A DNA stretch of 64,000 nt from Aridibaculum aurantiacum (GCF_017355875.1 NZ_JAFEWC010000002.1:519935-583934); one strand, 5' to 3'; positions 47,201-56,218 are shown, counted from the stretch's first letter. Numbers and translations are program-made. The notes: generated by a model not told the origin, from the sequence alone.

Positions 47201-49831
47201 CTCCAGCCGGTGCGTTTTGCCTGCTTCCAGGTAGCCCCATGGCTTAGCGCCTTCTGGAACTTTTACTCCTACATAGCTGCTGTAGGCGTGGTAAGGATAG
47301 CTGACATTGTCGATGCTGAAATTGCCGCCGGGCTCAAATACTTTTACCAGCAGGTTTGCTTTCAGCACTCCCGGCGCTTCTGTATTGATGGTGAAGTTTG
47401 GCTTGATGTCGGCAGTCCCTGTTTCACTTAATGCACCGTCAAAGATTGTTTTCGACTGTGGTTCAAAATCGGCTGTGGGATTATCAAAAGTGTATCCTTC
47501 ATATTTCGGAAAAGTAGTAGTAGACCTGTACAGCGCAACATCTACACGCGCTTTTAAACTTTTTGCTGTAGCGCCAAACAACCAACGGGCAGCAAGTTTA
47601 CCGGGTGTAGCATCAGCACCTAATTGAGGATTGGCTCCAAAGTCAAGATCGATCTTAAGCCTGTTTGGCATCACCGTCTCGATCTTTATTTTCTTCTCAA
47701 AATGCGCTCCTCCTAGTTTCACTTTACAATTCCAATTGCCTGTAGGTGCGCCTGCATCTGTAGCAGTTCTAAAAATGTTGAAGCCATCTTCAGCATTTAC
47801 CTGTACCATCTTCTTATACAGCTGTCCTGATGGTGCATACAGTTCCATTTCGATTGGATGATCCTTTGGCAGCTTGCGCTCTTTGTCTTCAATAATGCAG
47901 CTGAGATAAAGGCTGTCGCCAAGGCGCCATACACCACGCTCTCCAAAGATGAAACCTTTTATGCCGTTCTTAACTTCTGCTCCGCTTACATCAAAACGGC
48001 TGAGTGGTAAAGCACTTCCATCATCCAGTTTCAGATAACTTTTTTCATTGCCATTTTTTGCCACCAGCAAAAATGGTTTTCGTTTAACCTCAATGGTAGC
48101 TATACCATCGCTACTCGTTTTTCCTTTGGCAATTACCTGTCGCTGGTAATCCATCACTTCTACTTCTACACCAGCCATTGGTTCGGTAGAAATGATGTTG
48201 GTAGCTGCAACAAGCAGGTTGTTGTCATTACCTTTTCTTGCAGATAAACCAATATTGGTCGCTATAATATTCCTGCTGGCAAAGCGCTCTTTGTTGAAGT
48301 ACGACCTGCTGCATGGATTATCTCTTTGACTCCAGTTGTAGCCATACGGGTAGTAGGAATCATAAGATTCCCAAAATTCATCGTCCTCATCTACACCATT
48401 ATCACTTCCTTCATCGCTCCATTCATTGTAGTATTCTTCATCCTCTTCATCTTTTGCTTCTGCTGTTTGTGCGCAGGTATACAAAGAATATTCTGGTCTA
48501 AAACCTATATGTACCCTATAGATGGCACCTGGTTCGGCCCTTATATATTTGTCAATGTCAAGCGAGAACCTATTCTTCTTATGCAGGTTGAGCGAAGGAT
48601 CATTATCAAGTTTAATGGTTGCTTTTGCCAAAGGCTTTCCTACTCGTCTTATTTCACTTTCTCCTTTCAGGTCGTTTAGTTGCAGGAATTGGCTCACGTT
48701 GTTCTCGTGGATTTTGATGATGCTAACATCAATTGCTTTCAGGTTGGTTGCTTCAAAAGGAAGCACCAGTTTGCCATCACTTGCAGGAAGGATGGTGCCG
48801 CGTCCGTGGATCTTTACTACAGGTAAACGATTTTCAAAAAAGATATTAGCTGTAAAAGCTTTCTCCAGCCTGTTGCCCCAAAGGTTGGTGATGCCGCTGT
48901 TGATATTCACTTTGTAGTTGCCATCTAATTGCGTAGAAGAATATGCTTTCACTTCGCTACCGTTGATGGTAAAGCTCATGTCCTCCTGTTCGCTCACTGC
49001 TATCAGTCCTTCCAGTTGTTGGTTGGTAGCAATAGGATCGCTGAACTGTACCAGTACATATTCTTCTGCTTCCTGCACCGCACGTACATTCAAAACTTTG
49101 AAATCACCAATGGCAGGCACTGCTATTTCAAGTTGATCTTTTTGGTCGATGTTCAAAGGCTTGCCATCCCATTGTAGTAGCAAAGTAGAGGCGGCATTCT
49201 GTCGTTTGATGCCTTCTATGGTAAAGTTGTGAGTTTTGTTTGCTTCATTGTGTTGCCACTTGATTGTTGGCGATGCGCCTTGCTGCGATACTTTCAATAA
49301 GCTTGCTATTTTACTGCTTTCTTCTACATCAGCAGTTTGCAATGTTCCGCTTAAAATCATTGCATCCTTATATCCATTTAATGCTCGTAGGCCATTTTCA
49401 ATTACAGTAAATGAAGGCTTAATGACCTGCACATTGAACTTGAAATTTTTAAATTTCTCCGGCACCTTCCTCACTTTCGAAAGTTTAAAAGAAACCTCGT
49501 ACAGTTCTCCCGGCTTCATGTCATTATCAGGTTTGAACTCTATGGTTCTTTCATCGGTCCAATAGGCTTTTCCTTTTACCGCAGGAGAAAAATCAAACAA
49601 CTCCTCTTTGATTGTTTCATTTACAGCATGTGTGGTAGAAACGTCGGATGTTAATTGAATGCGGATGCTGTTCTTTTTTGAAACAACACCTGAAGTATAT
49701 GCTTCAATGTATTTGCTGAACTCTGGATCGACTTGTGCAATTTCTTTTTTGTTGTTACAAGAAGAAATGAGGGTGATAAATAGAAGTAACATGCCGCTAA
49801 TGAACAGCGGTGAAGCAGGATGGCGTTGCAT
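44267..49831 (-). CDS. Alpha-2-macroglobulin family lipoprotein
   Basis: Large periplasmic protease-trap lipoprotein, 1854 residues from the ATG at 49831 (an upstream TTG would add 8). Signal peptide ends with lipobox ISSC. The order is that of bacterial A2M: MG domains, bait region, then the thioester motif GCIEQ (Cys about 1404), and a helical thioester-domain region followed by a receptor-binding-like end. The thioester Cys and Gln are intact, so covalent trapping is expected. In proteobacteria the gene pairs with pbpC, thought to repair damage when the outer membrane is breached. Here a toxin-antitoxin pair lies between them. Confidence 0.92.
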   Translation of the reverse strand: MQRHPASPLFISGMLLLFITLISSCNNKKEIAQVDPEFSKYIEAYTSGVVSKKNSIRIQLTSDVSTTHAVNETIKEELFDFSPAVKGKAYWTDERTIEFKPDNDMKPGELYEVSFKLSKVRKVPEKFKNFKFNVQVIKPSFTVIENGLRALNGYKDAMILSGTLQTADVEESSKIASLLKVSQQGASPTIKWQHNEANKTHNFTIEGIKRQNAASTLLLQWDGKPLNIDQKDQLEIAVPAIGDFKVLNVRAVQEAEEYVLVQFSDPIATNQQLEGLIAVSEQEDMSFTINGSEVKAYSSTQLDGNYKVNINSGITNLWGNRLEKAFTANIFFENRLPVVKIHGRGTILPASDGKLVLPFEATNLKAIDVSIIKIHENNVSQFLQLNDLKGESEIRRVGKPLAKATIKLDNDPSLNLHKKNRFSLDIDKYIRAEPGAIYRVHIGFRPEYSLYTCAQTAEAKDEEDEEYYNEWSDEGSDNGVDEDDEFWESYDSYYPYGYNWSQRDNPCSRSYFNKERFASRNIIATNIGLSARKGNDNNLLVAATNIISTEPMAGVEVEVMDYQRQVIAKGKTSSDGIATIEVKRKPFLLVAKNGNEKSYLKLDDGSALPLSRFDVSGAEVKNGIKGFIFGERGVWRLGDSLYLSCIIEDKERKLPKDHPIEMELYAPSGQLYKKMVQVNAEDGFNIFRTATDAGAPTGNWNCKVKLGGAHFEKKIKIETVMPNRLKIDLDFGANPQLGADATPGKLAARWLFGATAKSLKARVDVALYRSTTTFPKYEGYTFDNPTADFEPQSKTIFDGALSETGTADIKPNFTINTEAPGVLKANLLVKVFEPGGNFSIDNVSYPYHAYSSYVGVKVPEGAKPWGYLEAGKTHRLEVAHVDVNGKAKTGNSTLQVELYKVQWRWWWDNSSDNLSNFSQDEYNKLIKKETITIANGKGSYPLKINSENWGRYLVLIRDGETGHVTGKTFYVDDPYWQARDNKDDPTAASMLSFTSDKLKYNAGEEVKLSIPSSKGGRAFISIENGSKVIKTYWTETQQGQTTFSFKAEKEMTPNVYVNVSLIQPHAQTINDLPIRMYGVIPVMVEDKNTILKPVIKMADAVRPEQPNNITISEASGKPMTYVIAIVDEGLLDLTRYKTPDPHKAFYTKEALGVKTWDLYDYVIGAWAGGLERILTIGGDNEGDGPGNKKANRFPPVVKFMGPFKSNGGSKTHSFVLPPYMGSVRAMVIAAGNGAYGAAEKAVAVKKPLMLLGTTPRVLGPTEQVRIPLTVFATENNIRNVSLSLQTNQLLQAENSTQNISFSATGEQQVYFNARVRSATGVGKIKFIATSGNERAEYEVELDVRNPNPPITTVQEHTLNGGQGFNTAIAAIGTGGNKAVVEISSIPAMNLEKRLQYLITYPHGCIEQVTSSAFPQLVLNQMVELNNQQQAQVQGNIRRAVERIKNFQSTDGGFSYWPGNRTADEWGTNYAGHFLLEASDRGYNIPSSLLQQWRGYQRTKANTWNQTSPVYYGGDLVQAYRLYLLALAKAPELGAMNRLKEYKFITPEAKWRLAAAYHLAGQTQVALQLISGLPTNFSQRAAPGITYGSNLRDQAMVLETLTIMGRRAEAERLARAVAQQLSKENWYSTQTTAYALIAVGKFCGKNPNGNRVTITGNVAGNNVNLNSTSPVAQLPVSFSNGKANINLTNKGSNVLYVRIINQGQPVAGDTMQVSRQSAYLATNVSFTTTSGAPIDPSSITQGTDFIAKVTVKNTGQRGTYNEMALSQVFPSGWEILNTRMYSAEGAFKSSPAEYMDIRDDRVYHYFDIRQNETLTYYVQLTAAYPGRYYWPGVYCEAMYDNSISAGVNGKWVEVK

Positions 49832-49960
49832 GTAGTTTTGGGGATTGAAGTGCAATTAATTTGTGGAGGAAGTTAGTGAAATGGCAGCGAGAAATACAAA
49901 CAGCAACTTGTTAAGAAGACATTAATTGTAGAAGATGTAGATTGGGTAACAAACGAGATC

Positions 49961-50452
49961 ATGCACCATTTTCACCTGTTTAAAAAGCTGCTGGCCAATC
50001 AAACCAGCTTTCGAATATTCCTGCTTACAAAATTGCCGGTAGCCTTTTTTTGTGGACTACGCTTGGTTCGTATAAACGAGCAGGATGCTGCAATCAGTGT
50101 GCGTTATGGTTGGTTCAATACGAACCCTTTCAGGTCAATGTATTTTGCAGTTTTAAGTATGGCAGGCGAAGTGAGTACTGGTGTTTTAGCTATGGGTTAT
50201 TTGTACAAACGCAATCCATCGGTAAGTATGTTGCTGGTGAAAACAGAAGGAGAGTTTTATAAAAAAGCTGTGGGTAAAATAGTATTTACATGCAAGGATG
50301 GTGAAGCACTGAATGCTGCTATTGAAAATGCAGTTGCTACCGGTGTAGCTACTAACTGTTCGTGCAAAACAGAAGGTTTGAATGAAGCTGGCGAAGTGGT
50401 GGCATCATTTGTTTTTACATGGAGTTTCAAAGCAAGAAGCAAAAAGAGCTAA
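49961..50452 (+). CDS. DUF4442 family protein (thioesterase-like fold)
   Basis: A 163-residue protein of the DUF4442 family, predicted to adopt the hot-dog thioesterase fold. Seen: LTKLPVAFFCGLRLVRINEQDAAISVRYGWFNTNPFRSMYFAVLSMAGEVSTGVLA (residues about 21-76), with the family-typical FRSMYF and AGE. A helix and four strands follow. It starts 25 nt before the first metallo-beta-lactamase gene and is probably cotranscribed. Substrate unknown. Confidence 0.78.
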   Translation: MHHFHLFKKLLANQTSFRIFLLTKLPVAFFCGLRLVRINEQDAAISVRYGWFNTNPFRSMYFAVLSMAGEVSTGVLAMGYLYKRNPSVSMLLVKTEGEFYKKAVGKIVFTCKDGEALNAAIENAVATGVATNCSCKTEGLNEAGEVVASFVFTWSFKARSKKS

Positions 50453-50476
50453 AGCAACAATATAAAATACCAGGAT

Positions 50477-51877
50477 ATGAAACTATCATTTCACGGAGCG
50501 GCACAAACGGTTACAGGTTCAAAGCACCTGCTTACACTTGACAGCGGCAAGAAGATCTTGCTCGACTGCGGTATGTTCCAGGGTATGGGCCAGCTAACGG
50601 ATAAGCTAAATAATGATGTTGGATTTGATCCAGCTGAAGTAAAACATCTTATTCTTTCGCATGCGCATATAGATCATTCAGGACTTATTCCAAAGCTGGT
50701 AAAGGAAGGTTTCAATGGTGCCATTCATTGTACATCAGCTACACGCGATCTTGCCGGTATACTGCTGGAAGATAGTGCTACCATACAACGTGACGATACG
50801 AAATTCATTAACCGGAAACGAAAGAAAAAAGGACTGCCACTGTTTGAACCAATGTTTGATCTTTCGCATGTTGCACAGGCGATGGAGCTGTTTAATGTGC
50901 AGTCATACGGGCAGTGGTTTACAATAGATGAAGGTGTAGAAGTTTTGTTTACAGATGCAGGACACATCATAGGAAGTGCTGCTGTAAGTCTAAGAATAAA
51001 GGAAGGAGATAAAGCGACAGCCATCACTTTCAGTGGAGATGTGGGAAGATATAATGATGCTATTTTAAAAGCACCTGAAGTATTTCCGCAAGCAGATTAT
51101 ATCATTTGCGAAAGCACCTATGGCAACAAGCTGCATGATGACGTGCATGGTACTACTGATACGCTTCATGGTTGGATTGAAAAGACATGCATTCACAAAA
51201 AAGGTAAACTCATCATACCAGCGTTTAGTGTGGGTAGAACACAGGAACTGCTGATTGCACTCAACCAATTAGAGAATGAAAAGCGACTGCCTGCAGTAAC
51301 ATATTATGTGGATAGTCCTCTGAGTTTGGAAGCAACTGAAGTAGTGCGTAGTCACCCTGAAAATTTTAATAAACAACTGCGGGATGTGCTGATGCACGAT
51401 GAAGATGTTTTTGCTTTTAAAGGATTGAAGTATATCAAATCAGTTGATGAGAGTAAAGCGATCAACGATACTGATCAGCCATGTGTGATCATTAGTTCCA
51501 GTGGTATGGCTGATGCAGGCAGGGTTAAACATCATATCCGAAACAATATTTCTGAGGCTAAAAATACCATCCTGATGGTGGGTTATGCATCGCCATATTC
51601 CCTCGGCGGAAAGCTTGCAAACGGTGTAAAGCGCGTGAATATTTATGGTGAAGAATACAATGTAGAAGCCGAGGTTGGCAAGATGCGTAGCATGAGTGCA
51701 CATGCAGATTACGACGACCTGGTGATGTTCCTTGACTGCCAGGACAGGCAAAAGGTGAAAAAGCTTTTCCTTGTACATGGGGAATATCATGTACAACTGG
51801 ATTTTGCTCAGCGACTTACGCGAAAGGGTTGGCAGGTAGAAGTTCCGGGTATGAATTCTGTATTTGAGCTTGCATAA
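50477..51877 (+). CDS. Metallo-beta-lactamase/beta-CASP ribonuclease-like protein, copy 1
   Basis: A 466-residue member of the CPSF73/YSH1-like MBL family (COG1236 type). Motif HAHIDH (62-67), the metal-ligand GDVGRYND (Asp in FSGDVG), a beta-CASP domain and the C-terminal RMMBL domain with FLVHGEY and SMSAHADYDDL are present. Family members cut or trim RNA in the cytosol. It is the first of two tandem paralogues with the same length and colinear motifs; DUF4442 lies 25 nt upstream. RNase activity is inferred. Confidence 0.87.
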   Translation: MKLSFHGAAQTVTGSKHLLTLDSGKKILLDCGMFQGMGQLTDKLNNDVGFDPAEVKHLILSHAHIDHSGLIPKLVKEGFNGAIHCTSATRDLAGILLEDSATIQRDDTKFINRKRKKKGLPLFEPMFDLSHVAQAMELFNVQSYGQWFTIDEGVEVLFTDAGHIIGSAAVSLRIKEGDKATAITFSGDVGRYNDAILKAPEVFPQADYIICESTYGNKLHDDVHGTTDTLHGWIEKTCIHKKGKLIIPAFSVGRTQELLIALNQLENEKRLPAVTYYVDSPLSLEATEVVRSHPENFNKQLRDVLMHDEDVFAFKGLKYIKSVDESKAINDTDQPCVIISSSGMADAGRVKHHIRNNISEAKNTILMVGYASPYSLGGKLANGVKRVNIYGEEYNVEAEVGKMRSMSAHADYDDLVMFLDCQDRQKVKKLFLVHGEYHVQLDFAQRLTRKGWQVEVPGMNSVFELA

Positions 51878-51989
51878 AATGTAGTGAGTTTGTAGCAGAA
51901 GTGTAAAAGCAATGCAATGCTGTGGCAACAGAGTTATATCAAAAAGCCATTCTTCCTTCTCAGAACTCACCACCCACAACAGGGAAAAT

Positions 51990-53393
51990 ATGAAGCTATC
52001 ATTTCATGGTGCAGCACGCACAGTAACAGGTTCTAAACATTTACTTACGCTCGATAACGGCAAGAAAATTTTGATTGATTGCGGGCTGTTTCAAGGCATG
52101 GGTTCTAAGACAGATGACCTCAACAACGACTTTGGGTTTGAACCCTCAAGTATTGATGTTCTTATTGTAACGCATGCACACATCGATCATACTGGCTTGA
52201 TCCCGAAATTGGTGAAAGATGGTTTCAACGGTAAAATCTATTCTACCCCAGCTACCAAAGATCTTGCAGAGATTTTGATGTATGACAGCGCAGAGATCCA
52301 AACATATGAGATAGACTACATCAACAAAAAGAGGGCGGCTAAAAATCTTCCACCTTACGAGCCCTTATATTCTTCCGAGCATGTACAGCAGGCTGTTGAA
52401 AGATTTGAAGTGCAGGAATACGAACAGTGGTTTAAAGTAGACGATGATGTAGAAGTAAGATTCACTCATACAGGTCATCTTATTGGTAGCGCTGCTATTC
52501 ATTTACGCGTAAAAGAAAATGGCAAAACCAAAACCGTAACATTTAGTGGAGATGTTGGACGGTACAACAGTATGTTGCTGAAATCTCCTGCAGATTTTGA
52601 GCAGAGCGATTATATCATCTTAGAAAGTACCTACGGTGATAAGGCGCACGATATGGTTTTTAATACCGTTGATACTCTTCGAGATTGGGTGCGTAAAACC
52701 TGTCATCAAAAAGGTGGTAAACTGATCATCCCTGCATTTAGTGTAGGACGAACACAGGAAGTGTTATATGCGCTTAACCAACTTAGCATTGAAAACAGAC
52801 TTCCCGAGCTTTTTTATTTTGTAGATAGTCCATTGAGTTCAAAAGCTACAAAGGTGGTAAAAAGCTATACCGATGAATACAACGATAAGCTTCAAAAAGT
52901 ATTGACTATAGATGACGATCCTTTTGATTTTCCCGGCTTGAAATACGTAGAAACGGTTGAGGAGAGTAAGCAGCTTGTGGATTACGAGGAGCCATGCGTG
53001 ATCATATCTGCATCGGGTACAGCTGATGCAGGCAGGGTACGGCATCACATCAACAGCTGTATCGGCAACGCTAACAATACCATTTTGATGGTGGGTTATT
53101 GCGAACGATATTCTTTGGGTGGACAGCTTCTTGCAGGTGATCCTGAAGTAGAAATATTTGGCGACCCATGTACAGTAATGGCTGAGATTGGCCAAATGAA
53201 AAGCATGAGTGCTCATGGCGACAACGATGATCTATGCAAATTTGTAAGTTGCCAGGACCCGGAAAAAGTGAAAGGTATCTTCCTGGTGCATGGTGAGTAC
53301 AGTGCACAGCAAGAGTTGGCAGCAAGGTTGAAGAGAAAAATGTTTGAGAATATAGTAACACCTTCTATGCATGAAGAAGTGGAATTAAGCTAA
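51990..53393 (+). CDS. Metallo-beta-lactamase/beta-CASP ribonuclease-like protein, copy 2
   Basis: Paralogue of the previous gene, 467 residues, started at 51990 (MKLSFHGAARTVTGSKHLLT), which aligns exactly with copy 1; an AGGG sequence sits just before. It has HAHIDH (62-67), FSGDVGRYN and LVHGEY. The last metal-ligand motif reads SMSAHGDNDDL where copy 1 has SMSAHADYDDL, so the Ala/Tyr pair is changed but the His and Asp remain. A 112-nt gap parts it from copy 1. By eye roughly half the residues are identical, showing an old duplication with possible specialisation. Confidence 0.87.
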   Translation: MKLSFHGAARTVTGSKHLLTLDNGKKILIDCGLFQGMGSKTDDLNNDFGFEPSSIDVLIVTHAHIDHTGLIPKLVKDGFNGKIYSTPATKDLAEILMYDSAEIQTYEIDYINKKRAAKNLPPYEPLYSSEHVQQAVERFEVQEYEQWFKVDDDVEVRFTHTGHLIGSAAIHLRVKENGKTKTVTFSGDVGRYNSMLLKSPADFEQSDYIILESTYGDKAHDMVFNTVDTLRDWVRKTCHQKGGKLIIPAFSVGRTQEVLYALNQLSIENRLPELFYFVDSPLSSKATKVVKSYTDEYNDKLQKVLTIDDDPFDFPGLKYVETVEESKQLVDYEEPCVIISASGTADAGRVRHHINSCIGNANNTILMVGYCERYSLGGQLLAGDPEVEIFGDPCTVMAEIGQMKSMSAHGDNDDLCKFVSCQDPEKVKGIFLVHGEYSAQQELAARLKRKMFENIVTPSMHEEVELS

Positions 53394-53403
53394 TGGACAT
53401 GCT

Positions 53404-54051
53404 ATGGATATTCCATGGGATTATATTATAAGGATATTATCTGCTTTTGTAGCTGGTGGATTACTCGGCTATGAAAGAGAATACCGGAGCAAGCCAGCAG
53501 GCTTTCGTACTATCATATTAATTGCTGTTGGTAGTTCAGTTTTTGCCTTACTCAATCTTACCATACTCACAGATTCTCCTGATCGTATTGCCAGCCAGGT
53601 TGTGACTGGTGTGGGCTTTGTAGGCGCTGGTGTTATTTTTAAAGAAGGATTGAATGTAAGAGGAATAACCACGGCTGCCACTATATGGGTAGCAGCTGCT
53701 ATTGGAATGGCCCTCGGGTTTGGTCAGTACTGGATTGCCGCTACCACGTTGCTTCTTGTAATGATCACATTGATCATACTCTCCAGGCTTGAGTTCAACA
53801 TCTTAGTAAAAGAAGAAATTGAATATGCTTTCGATCTTGCAACAGTCGATAATTCAGTGAAGCAACTAGAACAATTTTTCAAACAAGAAGGACTTCAATT
53901 TTCTCAAAGCAGTTTCTCAAAGCATGCAGGTCATTTAAAAGTGCATTACCGGATCCGGCATACACAACAGCAATATGTAGTTATGCAGGAATACGTTTTG
54001 CAAAATGATGCCGTTTTGGGTTTTAAAGTTTTATCTACAATTATACCATGA
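53404..54051 (+). CDS. MgtC/SapB family membrane protein
   Basis: A 215-residue inner-membrane protein with four to five N-terminal segments and the MgtC motif ALLGYEREYRSKPAGFRT (here GGLLGYEREYRSKPAGFRT), then VGFVGAGVIFKEGLNVRGITTAAT with the conserved Gly/Thr residues. A soluble ACT-like C-terminal domain of about 75 residues follows. MgtC proteins aid survival at low Mg2+ in pathogens, while many environmental members are unstudied. The last 4 nt overlap the next gene (ATGA), so the two are coupled. Confidence 0.87.
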   Translation: MDIPWDYIIRILSAFVAGGLLGYEREYRSKPAGFRTIILIAVGSSVFALLNLTILTDSPDRIASQVVTGVGFVGAGVIFKEGLNVRGITTAATIWVAAAIGMALGFGQYWIAATTLLLVMITLIILSRLEFNILVKEEIEYAFDLATVDNSVKQLEQFFKQEGLQFSQSSFSKHAGHLKVHYRIRHTQQQYVVMQEYVLQNDAVLGFKVLSTIIP

Positions 54052-54593
54052 AGCTTATGGAACAAGTATACGATTTCGCAGAAGTAAATGAACAACAGGC
54101 CTGGCAACAAATAGCCGATGATATAGAAACCGCAGGCTTCGATTTTTTAGCAGTTATAAAGCAGCATGAACTTTCTGTTATACTGAAGATCATGATCGAT
54201 CCGGGTGGTGGTTTTGAAGGTGGCTATGCTGTTACAACCCTTTTGGCAAAGATCAATCCGCAGCCTTTTCGTTTTACTTTTTATGAACAAGGTATAGTGG
54301 CTGAAGTAGGTAAATTTCTTGGAATGGAAGATGTAGAAACTGGCTTTGCTGATTTTGATAAAAAGGTGATTGTAAAAACAAATGATGCTGAAAAAGTAAA
54401 AGCGCTGGTTTCAGATGCCGCTGTTCGTGAAGTAGTACAAGACTTACAAGATTTCAATTTTACAATAAGCGAGGAAGGGGAGGACGAACTTATTCTGCGA
54501 CTTGAGATTGAAGAAGGCATCACTGATATACACCAACTGCAACAGTTGTATAAAACGATTGTTGCCGTACTTCAAAAGTTAAATGCTTACTAG
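54048..54593 (+). CDS. Hypothetical protein coupled to MgtC
   Basis: A 181-residue acidic cytosolic protein, not recognised. Strand-helix segments include VILKIMIDPGGGFEGGYAVTTLLA and FRFTFYEQGIVAEVGKFLGMEDVETGFADFDKKVIVKTNDAEKVKALV, with a C-terminal acidic part (ELILRLEIEEGITD). No known domain. Its start overlaps the mgtC stop by 4 nt, and a second ATG at 54057 is possible. Conserved coupling with MgtC would suggest a regulatory or partner role, but I cannot show this. Confidence 0.65.
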   Translation: MKLMEQVYDFAEVNEQQAWQQIADDIETAGFDFLAVIKQHELSVILKIMIDPGGGFEGGYAVTTLLAKINPQPFRFTFYEQGIVAEVGKFLGMEDVETGFADFDKKVIVKTNDAEKVKALVSDAAVREVVQDLQDFNFTISEEGEDELILRLEIEEGITDIHQLQQLYKTIVAVLQKLNAY

Positions 54594-54658
54594 AATTTTG
54601 CGCATTTAATTTTGGCTGCTTCTGATCAATACCTTTATCGTTATTTCAACGTTAACCT

Positions 54659-55981
54659 ATGAAAGCTCCTGCCAGTTTACTAGCCATTTCTTTACTGTTT
54701 GCTTTTGCATCCGCTTGTAAAAAATCTATAGATGTTGTTGCACCTGCTGCAGATACTACTTCTGCCAATATCTCCGCACCTGTAACGGAAAATTTTGAAG
54801 CAGGAACAAAGCCTGAGTTTCAAAAAGGATATATCAGTCTTACCTCAGGGATATGGTTATTTGATGATGCCTTACTCGCACGATCCAGCCAGGATAAATT
54901 CAGAGGTGCGCAATCGGTAAGAATAAGAGGAAACGGTAGCATAGCTATGAAGTTTGACGTAAGTAATGGGGCAAAAGCGGTGGTGGTTGCCAACGCTACC
55001 TACTACGATAACGCCAATAGCGAATGGCAGCTTTGGGTATCAGAGAATAATGGTGTAAGCTACTACCAGGTAGGCAATACAGTTACTGCTACGCAAATAA
55101 TGAAGAACGATACCTTCTTTGTAAATGCGGCTGCTGCCTTTCGTATTTCCATAAGGAAAGTGTCCGGCGGAAACAACAGTATCAATATTGATGATGTAGT
55201 TATCACTAACCAGGTTTTACCACCAACAAACCATGATGATCATCACATGCTCATGGGTAATCCCAGTAGTGCCACAGCTGATGTAAACAACCCAAATAAT
55301 TACCTGATGGATAAAGGTTATTATATGATGTCGTACAGTAGAGATAGGGGCACGCCTAACTGGGTAAGTTGGCATCTTCATATGCCTGATCTTGGTTCTA
55401 TTTCAAGGCAGGATGATTTTCGGACAGATTTTTCCATTCCATTTGCCTGGTACCACGTATCCGATGTCAGCTACTCTGGTAGTGGCTTCGACAGGGGGCA
55501 CAATATTCCTTCCGGCGACAGGACATCTACTTTCGAAGCCAATTCTTCTACCTTCCTTATGACCAATATTATTCCGCAGGCGCCGCAGAACAACCAAACA
55601 ACATGGGCAAACCTGGAAGAATACAGCAGGTCGTTGGTTAGGCAAGGCAACGAGCTATATATCATTATGGGATCGTATGGTGTTGGTGGTACAGGAAGTA
55701 ATGGAACAAGAACAACGATTGACAATGGCAATGTTACCGTTCCTTCTATGATTTGGAAAGTAGTGGTGGTGTTGCCAAATGGTTCAAACGACCTTTCAAG
55801 GGTTACAACTTCTACAAGAGTGATAGCTATCAATACACCCAATATAAACAGCATTAATAGTAACTGGCGTACCTATAGAACATCAGTAGATGCTATTGAG
55901 GCTGCAACGGGATATGATATCTTATCTAACGTACCGCAACATATTCAGCAGGTTATTGAAGCTGTAGTAGATAGCCAGTAA
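54659..55981 (+). CDS. Secreted DNA/RNA non-specific endonuclease (lipoprotein)
   Basis: A 440-residue exported nuclease. The signal peptide has a lipobox-like SAC ending (C20), so it is probably lipid-anchored. An N-terminal beta-sandwich-like part (to about 190) precedes the His-Me endonuclease domain with the DRGHNIPSGDR motif (catalytic His281), then NIIPQAPQNNQTTWANLE, which carries the Asn that binds Mg2+. Preferred role is nutrition by degrading external nucleic acids. It stands between the MgtC pair and tRNA-Glu, with no clear TAnnTTTG promoter. Confidence 0.87.
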   Translation: MKAPASLLAISLLFAFASACKKSIDVVAPAADTTSANISAPVTENFEAGTKPEFQKGYISLTSGIWLFDDALLARSSQDKFRGAQSVRIRGNGSIAMKFDVSNGAKAVVVANATYYDNANSEWQLWVSENNGVSYYQVGNTVTATQIMKNDTFFVNAAAAFRISIRKVSGGNNSINIDDVVITNQVLPPTNHDDHHMLMGNPSSATADVNNPNNYLMDKGYYMMSYSRDRGTPNWVSWHLHMPDLGSISRQDDFRTDFSIPFAWYHVSDVSYSGSGFDRGHNIPSGDRTSTFEANSSTFLMTNIIPQAPQNNQTTWANLEEYSRSLVRQGNELYIIMGSYGVGGTGSNGTRTTIDNGNVTVPSMIWKVVVVLPNGSNDLSRVTTSTRVIAINTPNINSINSNWRTYRTSVDAIEAATGYDILSNVPQHIQQVIEAVVDSQ

Positions 55982-56064
55982 TGCGATGTAGTGAAGAAGA
56001 TTGTTGGTGAATAGGGAGAAGAACCTGTTCACCATTATTATTTGCACCAAATGCTATAAAAGAA

Positions 56065-56089
56065 AAAGTCCTGGTAAAACCAGGACTTT
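56065..56089 (-). terminator. Terminator of tRNA-Glu
   Basis: Perfect 10-bp arms (AAAGTCCTGG / CCAGGACTTT, 5-nt loop); minus-strand transcripts meet TTCTTTTAT after it. It also faces the converging endonuclease gene. Confidence 0.88.
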
Positions 56090-56095
56090 ACTTCG

Positions 56096-56167
56096 TAGAG
56101 CGTACGGGAATCGAACCCGTGATTCCTCCGTGAAAGGGAGGCGTCTTAACCCCTTGACCAACGCTCC
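56096..56167 (-). tRNA. tRNA-Glu (anticodon TTC)
   Basis: Seventy-two nt cloverleaf on the minus strand. Acceptor GGAGCGT (56167-56161) pairs with ACGCTCT (56103-56097), with one G-T pair. The anticodon arm shows CCTCC / GGAGG around a seven-base loop whose anticodon is TTC. The T arm reads ACGGGTTCGAATCCCGT. The discriminator base is A and no CCA is encoded, so it needs CCA-adding enzyme. A promoter and a terminator flank it. Confidence 0.95.
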
Positions 56168-56185
56168 ATTTGTTCTAACGGGTGG

Positions 56186-56218
56186 CAAAAATAGGAGCAG
56201 AGATGTTCACCGCCAAAA
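56186..56218 (-). promoter_or_regulatory. Promoter of tRNA-Glu
   Basis: On the minus strand TTTTG (56218-56214), a 20-nt spacer, then TATTTTTG (56193-56186): an exact TAnnTTTG with correct -33 spacing, about 19 nt before the tRNA 5' end. Confidence 0.75.

Noticed and set aside
54659..55981. Colicin- or toxin-type nuclease of a defence system
   Set aside because: Own signal peptide and lipobox and no immunity gene; a secreted nutritional nuclease is simpler.
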